A stretch of DNA of 49,826 bases from an uncultured Flavobacteriales bacterium (GTDB lineage Bacteria > Bacteroidota > Bacteroidia > Flavobacteriales_E > Vicingaceae), in assembly GCA_913048175.1 (NCBI GenBank), contig CAJWVX010000006.1:1-49826 (forward strand). The letters run 5' to 3'. Both the position numbers and the translations under genes were made by a program. The notes under the pieces were generated by a model. That model saw only the letters and a list, made by a program, of their open reading frames with translations, made no database searches and had not been told where the DNA came from. Within the stretch, counting starts at the first letter, position 1; every line of letters begins with the position of its first letter. Positions 44,380 to 49,826 of the stretch are shown here, one piece after another.

Positions 44380-46100
44380 CCAAATTTTTAAAACTTATTT
44401 CAGTACTTTTTGTAGTAACATTAATAAGTTGTACAGAAACTGAAACCGCTGATTTAATAGTGCATAATGCAAAAATTTACACAGTTAATAATGCTTTTGA
44501 TATTGCTGAAGCAATGGTAATTAAAGATGGAAAAATCATAGCTATTGGACCTGAACATGAAATCCGAAATAAGTATAATGCAAAAGAAATTATTGACGCT
44601 AGAAAACGACCTATTTACCCTGGATTTATAGACAGCCATTGCCATTTTATAAATTACGCTTTAAGTAAAAATCGTGTTGATCTGATTGGAACAACATCTT
44701 TTGAAGAAGTTCTCTCAAAACTTGAGAAAGCCTCTAAAGAAAATGAAAACACTTGGATTTTTGGATCAGGATGGGATCAAAACGACTGGACAATAAAAGA
44801 ATTTCCAACAAGAGCAAAACTAGATAGTTTATTTCCCAACAATCCAGTTGTACTAACTCGAATTGATGGCCATGCACAATTGGTAAATGGAGAAGTTCTT
44901 AGAAGATCAAACATTAATTATCAATCTAAAATTAAAGGAGGAGCAATTTTACAATACAATCTTGACGATCAGAATAATAATAACCTCAATATCTCAAAAA
45001 TAAAAGAAGGACAACAAAAAAATAACAGTAACATTCTTCCATTAACTGGATTATTGATAGATAAAGCTATGAACTTAGTTTCTTATGAAACTACTCCCAA
45101 AATGACAGATACTAAGCTTTCAAAATTGCTTATAGAGGCTCAAAATGATTTATTTGGTGTTGGTTTGACAACAATTGATGAGGCAGGTTTGGATAAAGAT
45201 GCTATAAATCTGATAGATAGTCTACATCTAAATAAGCTACTTAAAGTTAAAATGTACATTATGGCCTCTTCAGAAGAAGAAACAATTAATTACTTCTTAA
45301 AATCAGGACCATACAAAACAGAGTTGCTTAACGTTTGTTCTTTTAAATTTATAGCCGATGGAGCTTTAGGATCTCGTGGGGCTTGTTTAATTGAGCCTTA
45401 TTCTGATGTTTTAAATCAGCATCACGGATTAATGCTACATGACAAAGAATATTTTGAGAAATATGCTCCTTTAATAGTTGAAAAAGGTTTTCAAATGAAT
45501 ACCCATTGTATTGGTGATTCTGCTAATAGAATGATTTTAGATGTTTATGCTAAAACTTTAAAAGGAGTAAATGATAAGCGCTGGAGAATAGAACACGCAC
45601 AGATAATCCATTCAGAAGATTTTAAATACTTTAAAAAGTATACAATTATACCTTCAATTCAATCAACACATGCAACATCTGATATGTATTGGTCAGAAGA
45701 AAGATTAGGCCCTCATCGAATTAAAGGAGCTTATGCATATAAAAAATTATTAAAACAAAATGGAATTATTGCTTTAGGTACTGATTTTCCAGTAGAAGGA
45801 ATAAATCCAATTAACACCTTTTATTCTGCAGTAGTTCGAAAAGATAAAGAAGGTTTTCCTACAAAAGGTTACCAAATGGAAAATGCCTTAACAAGAAAAG
45901 AAGCTCTTAAAGGAATGACAATTTGGGCAGCTCTTTCTAACTTTGAAGAAAATGAAAAAGGAAGCTTAGAAGTAGGTAAAGCTGCAGATTTTGTAATGCT
46001 AAACGATGATATTATAACAACTAATCAAGAAAATATCTTAAAAGTAAAAGTTCTACAAACTTTTATTAATGGAGAAAATGTATTTTCGCTTAAAAAATAG
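44376..46100 (+). CDS. Amidohydrolase lipoprotein (YtcJ/amidohydrolase 3 family)
   Basis: 574-residue metal-dependent hydrolase. An N-terminal lipobox (TLISC, Cys about 19) makes it a lipoprotein. The amidohydrolase 3 pattern follows: DLIVHNAKIYTVN, then the metal-binding GFIDSHCHF (HxH), GSGWDQNDW, FKFIADGALGSRGA, further metal ligands in NTHCIGD and WRIEHAQI, and GTDFPVEG near the end, closing with GKAADFVML. Substrates for this family range from N-substituted formamides to amino-acid derivatives and cannot be read here. It overlaps the preceding gene by 4 bases and is followed 3 bases later by the DUF819 gene, which suggests the transporter-like protein handles its product or substrate. 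Confidence 0.93.
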   Translation: MTKFLKLISVLFVVTLISCTETETADLIVHNAKIYTVNNAFDIAEAMVIKDGKIIAIGPEHEIRNKYNAKEIIDARKRPIYPGFIDSHCHFINYALSKNRVDLIGTTSFEEVLSKLEKASKENENTWIFGSGWDQNDWTIKEFPTRAKLDSLFPNNPVVLTRIDGHAQLVNGEVLRRSNINYQSKIKGGAILQYNLDDQNNNNLNISKIKEGQQKNNSNILPLTGLLIDKAMNLVSYETTPKMTDTKLSKLLIEAQNDLFGVGLTTIDEAGLDKDAINLIDSLHLNKLLKVKMYIMASSEEETINYFLKSGPYKTELLNVCSFKFIADGALGSRGACLIEPYSDVLNQHHGLMLHDKEYFEKYAPLIVEKGFQMNTHCIGDSANRMILDVYAKTLKGVNDKRWRIEHAQIIHSEDFKYFKKYTIIPSIQSTHATSDMYWSEERLGPHRIKGAYAYKKLLKQNGIIALGTDFPVEGINPINTFYSAVVRKDKEGFPTKGYQMENALTRKEALKGMTIWAALSNFEENEKGSLEVGKAADFVMLNDDIITTNQENILKVKVLQTFINGENVFSLKK

Positions 46101-46103
46101 AAT

Positions 46104-47372
46104 ATGCCAACAACTACAGAAACTGTTACAGAAATATTGAATAAACCATTTATAACAGATGATGCTGTTGTCTTTGGACTACTAATGTGTTGTTTAGGAA
46201 TTGTTTTCTATACCTCTCAATTAAAAAACTTAAAGTGGTTTTATAAAATAGTACCTGCTCTATTAATGTGTTATTTATTACCTGCTTTGCTGAGTACTTT
46301 TAATATTATATCTCCTAAGTTCTCTGGATTATGGCCAATTGCTAAAAATTATTTCTTGCCTGGATCTTTAATTCTAATGACTTTAAGTACTGATTTAAAA
46401 GGAATTTTAAAGTTAGGTCCAAAAGCGTTAATTATGTTTTTTACCGCTACAGTAGGAATTATTTTAGGAGGACCAATAGCAGTTATGGCAACATCTGTAA
46501 TTTCTCCAGACACTTTAAATGGTGCTGGTCCTGATGAAGTATGGAGAGGATTAGCTACGCTTGCAGGAAGTTGGATTGGTGGTGGTGCAAACCAAACTGC
46601 CATGCTCGAATTGTACAAATTTAATGTTGACAAGTATGGTGCTATGCTTGCCGTAGATGTTGTTGTTGCCAACATTTGGATGGCTTTTATCTTATTTGGA
46701 GCAGGGAAATCGGATAAAATTGACAAATGGTTAAAAGCCGATTCTTCTTCTATTGAAAAGTTAAAAACTGATATGGAAAATTATACGGAAAGTGTTAAGC
46801 GCGAAGCAACACTAACTGATCTAATTAAAATTTTCGCTATTGCCTTTGGAGGTGTTGGATTAGCTCATTTTTTAGCAGGAATATTTAGTACTTGGGCACA
46901 AGCTTCAAGTATGTCTGAAACAGTATTATCAAGTCAATTTTTCTGGATAGTTGTAGTATCAACTACTTTTGGTCTAGCGTTATCATTTACTAAAATGAGA
47001 AAACTAGAAGGTGCAGGAGCATCTAAAATGGGAAGTGTATTTATTTACATTTTGGTAGCTATTATTGGTATGAAGATAGATCTATCTCAACTCGTACAAT
47101 ATTGGGATTTTATTATAATTGGTTTAATTTGGATGGCGTTTCATGTTGGTTTATTATTTTTAGTAGCAAAAATTATTAAAGCTCCATTTTTCTTTTTAGC
47201 AGTAGGAAGTAAAGCAAATGTAGGCGGGGCAGCTTCTGCACCTGTTGTAGCTTCAGCATTCCACCCTAGCCTAGCTCCAGTAGGAGTTCTATTAGCCGTT
47301 TTAGGATATGCTTTAGGAACGTACGGTGCAATTATTTGTGCTACACTAATGGAAATTGTTAGTCCTGGATAG
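46104..47372 (+). CDS. DUF819 family membrane protein
   Basis: 422-residue inner-membrane protein with about eleven helices in two repeats. DUF819 hallmarks are GSWIGGGANQTAML in the first repeat and SKANVGGAASAPVVASAFHPSLAP in the second, both re-entrant-loop-like and reminiscent of anion or carboxylate transporters of the CPA/AT fold. Members are also called YjcL. The acidic loop at about residues 205-235 separates the halves. It lies three bases after the amidohydrolase gene, last in a three-gene operon. A transporter role is inferred from architecture. Confidence 0.9.
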   Translation: MPTTTETVTEILNKPFITDDAVVFGLLMCCLGIVFYTSQLKNLKWFYKIVPALLMCYLLPALLSTFNIISPKFSGLWPIAKNYFLPGSLILMTLSTDLKGILKLGPKALIMFFTATVGIILGGPIAVMATSVISPDTLNGAGPDEVWRGLATLAGSWIGGGANQTAMLELYKFNVDKYGAMLAVDVVVANIWMAFILFGAGKSDKIDKWLKADSSSIEKLKTDMENYTESVKREATLTDLIKIFAIAFGGVGLAHFLAGIFSTWAQASSMSETVLSSQFFWIVVVSTTFGLALSFTKMRKLEGAGASKMGSVFIYILVAIIGMKIDLSQLVQYWDFIIIGLIWMAFHVGLLFLVAKIIKAPFFFLAVGSKANVGGAASAPVVASAFHPSLAPVGVLLAVLGYALGTYGAIICATLMEIVSPG

Positions 47373-47645
47373 ATATTATTTTCTTAAGAAAATCATTAAA
47401 AAATATAATTTTTAACAGTTAACATAACTCAGAATTAAAACTTATTGACAAATCTTATATCAATAGTTAATTGTATTTCTTGAAAAGATTCCAATAATAA
47501 ATGATTAATGCCAAGTAAATCCTAATGTTAAAACTTAAATTAGTTGAAAATTGAAGCAACTAATATCAAATTTTTACGTCTTGTAAGTGTTGAAATTTTA
47601 AATATTTAAAAAGTCTGATGACTTATTAACACAAAGAACATTATC

Positions 47646-49826
47646 ATGAAAACATCAAAACTAGCTAGTCTAATAATAATAGCGCTATCTTTTTTACTTT
47701 TTAACAACGCTTTTGCCCAATATGAAATTGATCAGCAGGGTACTGTTAATGATTGTTCTGCCAATTTTTGGCATAGCGATAGTAACAGTAATTATTTAGA
47801 CAATGAAACTTATATAATGACTATTTGTTCTGATGGATCAGGAAATTCATTAAATATTGGGTTTGGATCTCTATTTGACATTGACCCTTCAGACACATTG
47901 TTTGTTTATGATGGTGCTACAGTAGGATCCCCTTTAATCGGTGCTTACAACAACGACAGTATTTTAACTGGTATTTCAACTCAAACTTCTGGAGATGGGT
48001 GTTTAACTTTTAAATTTGTTTCTGATGGTGCTTTAACTGGTGCTGGCTGGAAAGGAATTGTTAATTGTTTAACAATTTGTCAACCAGTTGATGCAATAAT
48101 TAGCACAACTCCTACAGCTACGAATTATGGACCTGATTCAAATTACACCAATATTTGTGTAGGTGATGTTGTTCAGTTTTCCGTTGCAGGAACTTATCCT
48201 GATATAACAGCCAATGCTGGTAGTTACCTTCAGAATGATGCCAACACCACTTTCGATTGGGAATTTGGAAACGGCTCAGTAGATACTGGAACAAACGTGA
48301 ACTCAACATATGCAAACGAACAAGGGTATTTAGTACTATTAACTATCACAGACACAAATGGTTGTGTAGAAACAGTAAGACATAAAGTAAGAACTGGAAT
48401 TACTCCTGAGTTCGCTAGTGTATTGGCTACACCAGACACCTCATGCTTTGGTGACACCGTGAACCTTTTAGGGGGGTTTACCCAAACGATTGGATTTAAC
48501 TCTACTGTTACAGTAGATACTGGATATGTTTCTGCAGGAGGAATTGTTTCAGGCCAGACTTTTTTACCTGATGGAAATGGTAATTCTTATACAACATCAG
48601 TTAACATTAGTGGATTTAACGGTCAAACTATACAAAATGGAACTGATGTAGCAACTGTTTGTTTAAATATGGAACACTCTTACCTTGGAGATTTAGATAT
48701 GACATTGACCTGTCCAAATGGTACTACTACTATAATTTTAATGGATGGAAATGCTGGTGGTGGTGGTGGAACTTTTTTAGGAGATGCTCTTGACGATGGA
48801 ACTTTAAATGCTGGAGTTGGCATGGACTATTGCTTTGATTTATCAGCTGCATGGGGAACAATGAGTGACGAAAACAATAATAGTAATTGGATTCCTTCAA
48901 CGATATCACCTGGAAATAATATTTTAAACACTGGAAGTTTCCAACCTTTAGAGAGTTATAATAACTTAATTGGCTGTCCTATTGATGGAAACTGGACTGT
49001 TACTATTACAGACAATATTAACTTTGATAATGGTTTTATTTTTGAATGGGGGATACAATTGAACCCCGCAATTACCCCAAATATTGAAGCATATACAGTT
49101 GATATGCTATCAGGAATCTGGTTACCTCATGCTGATATTATTTCTGATTTTGATACTGTGGCAATAGCCTATCCTTCTATTACTGGTGACAATAACTACA
49201 TTTTTCAGGTAACAGATGAGTTTGGTTGTTCATTTGATACAATTGTTACTGTAACATCTTTACCTCAATTAGTAGTAACTACTTTGGATACAACTTTAAA
49301 TTGTGGAGAACAAGTTACTTTACCCCTAGAAATTCAAGGATCTACTGATATTTGTATAGATAATGTTTCTGTTTCGGGTGACGATGATGATGCAGCAACA
49401 GTAGCAACTATTACAAACTTTAGTTGCGTACCTTCAAGTGGTGTAATTTCTGCAATGACATTAGATGCGACTATTGGAGGTTTTTGTGGTGCAACTAGTT
49501 GGTATTCTTATGATATAATTATTAATGGTGTAACCCAATTTACGCAACAATGTGATCAAACCGCTTTAGACCTTACTCCATTTCTACCTATAACATCAGT
49601 ATCAATTGATGCGAATGATGAAGATGCATTTAGCGATAATGTTACGCTTGATTTGACTCTAAATATAACTTACAGTGATTATCCCTATTCTTACTCTTGG
49701 GCTCCATCAAGTTTTTTAAATGACTCAACATTAAGAAACCCTGACGCCTTTCCAATTGAAGACATAGATTATATTGTAACCGTTTTAGATACCAACTTTG
49801 GTTGCTTAGCTTATGATACTGCTTCT
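47646..49826 (+). CDS. Large secreted multidomain protein (CUB, PKD, P-domain), 3' end beyond window
   Basis: The open frame runs 727 codons to the window edge without a stop. The signal peptide ends NNAFAQ (about 1-25). Domains in order: CUB-like (about 32-143; FVYDGATVGSPLIG, CLTFKFVSDG), a PKD-like fold (about 168-252; FDWEFGNGS, TDTNGC), a proprotein-convertase P-domain (about 295-475; MEHSYLGDLDMTLTCPNG, DGNWTVTITDN), then further PKD-type strands with VTDEFGC and repeats ending near LDTNFGC. Cysteines are spaced as in surface adhesins of Bacteroidota. Such proteins usually end in a T9SS sorting domain and can be thousands of residues long. It is probably a cell-surface adhesin. The 273 bases upstream hold no gene and no clear promoter. 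Confidence 0.88.
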   Translation, partial: MKTSKLASLIIIALSFLLFNNAFAQYEIDQQGTVNDCSANFWHSDSNSNYLDNETYIMTICSDGSGNSLNIGFGSLFDIDPSDTLFVYDGATVGSPLIGAYNNDSILTGISTQTSGDGCLTFKFVSDGALTGAGWKGIVNCLTICQPVDAIISTTPTATNYGPDSNYTNICVGDVVQFSVAGTYPDITANAGSYLQNDANTTFDWEFGNGSVDTGTNVNSTYANEQGYLVLLTITDTNGCVETVRHKVRTGITPEFASVLATPDTSCFGDTVNLLGGFTQTIGFNSTVTVDTGYVSAGGIVSGQTFLPDGNGNSYTTSVNISGFNGQTIQNGTDVATVCLNMEHSYLGDLDMTLTCPNGTTTIILMDGNAGGGGGTFLGDALDDGTLNAGVGMDYCFDLSAAWGTMSDENNNSNWIPSTISPGNNILNTGSFQPLESYNNLIGCPIDGNWTVTITDNINFDNGFIFEWGIQLNPAITPNIEAYTVDMLSGIWLPHADIISDFDTVAIAYPSITGDNNYIFQVTDEFGCSFDTIVTVTSLPQLVVTTLDTTLNCGEQVTLPLEIQGSTDICIDNVSVSGDDDDAATVATITNFSCVPSSGVISAMTLDATIGGFCGATSWYSYDIIINGVTQFTQQCDQTALDLTPFLPITSVSIDANDEDAFSDNVTLDLTLNITYSDYPYSYSWAPSSFLNDSTLRNPDAFPIEDIDYIVTVLDTNFGCLAYDTAS

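Noticed and set aside
44454-46726. Reverse-strand frames inside the amidohydrolase and DUF819 genes
   Set aside because: Shadows of strongly supported forward-strand genes, without protein-like motifs of their own.
47386-47405. Palindrome ATTTTCTTAAGAAAAT after the DUF819 gene, as a terminator
   Set aside because: AT-only palindrome with no loop and no GC stem; such sequences are expected by chance at this base composition.

Overview
The window is AT-rich and densely coded. It comes from a Bacteroidota genome, most likely of the order Flavobacteriales. The evidence is: type IX secretion (T9SS) sorting domains; a TonB-dependent receptor paired with a DUF4249 lipoprotein; a histidine kinase with two-component-regulator propellers and a Y_Y_Y domain; promoters of the form TTG-N18..23-TAnnTTTG; and almost no Shine-Dalgarno sequences. 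I cannot name a genus. No phage, plasmid, insertion sequence or CRISPR array is visible.

Layout. 1-4413: the tail of an unknown gene, a YegS-type lipid kinase, a YciH/SUI1 translation factor and a large sensor kinase; the lipid kinase and the sensor kinase have no ATG, GTG or TTG start and seem to begin at ATT. 4495-11171: a probable envelope O-acetylation locus, with a LysM protein carrying a degenerate transglycosylase domain, two SGNH-fold proteins, a HAD phosphatase and an MBOAT acyltransferase. 11203-14848: an M28 peptidase, then an ABC exporter with a GNAT acetyltransferase. 14893-18475: a reverse-strand SDR dehydrogenase, two tandem identical tRNA-Lys cassettes, a decayed stretch holding two gene relics and a two-gene lipoprotein operon, and tRNA-His. 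18502-21643: a DUF4249 lipoprotein and its TonB-dependent receptor on the reverse strand.

22485-30673: a forward operon of two very large paralogous fusions (degenerate calcineurin-like phosphoesterase, a kinase-like loop domain, outer-membrane beta-barrel) followed by a PAP2 lipid phosphatase. 30665-32686: polyphosphate kinase. 32789-38679: a cyclic-nucleotide neighbourhood with a broken DUF2652 cyclase-like gene, an HD-PycTM fusion (Pycsar-effector-type membrane domain), a GAF-domain protein, and a divergently transcribed four-helix class III nucleotidyl cyclase. 38789-47372: DUF493, a lipoprotein, a T9SS-sorted subtilase, endonuclease III, a polytopic membrane protein, an amidohydrolase lipoprotein and a DUF819 transporter-like protein. 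47646 to the end: the N-terminal part of a large secreted CUB/PKD/P-domain protein.

The most promising systems are the HD-PycTM/GAF/cyclase cluster, whose cyclase keeps its catalytic residues but not the usual adenine-specifying ones; the tandem phosphoesterase/kinase-like/barrel fusions; the pseudo-transglycosylase O-acetylation locus; and the SUI1-factor gene flanked by two apparent AUU-initiated genes that share the start context TCATTAAAA. Several genes also have a -7 box only 4-5 bases before the ATG, which predicts leaderless mRNAs. Everything here was read by eye from the sequence; no database search was run.
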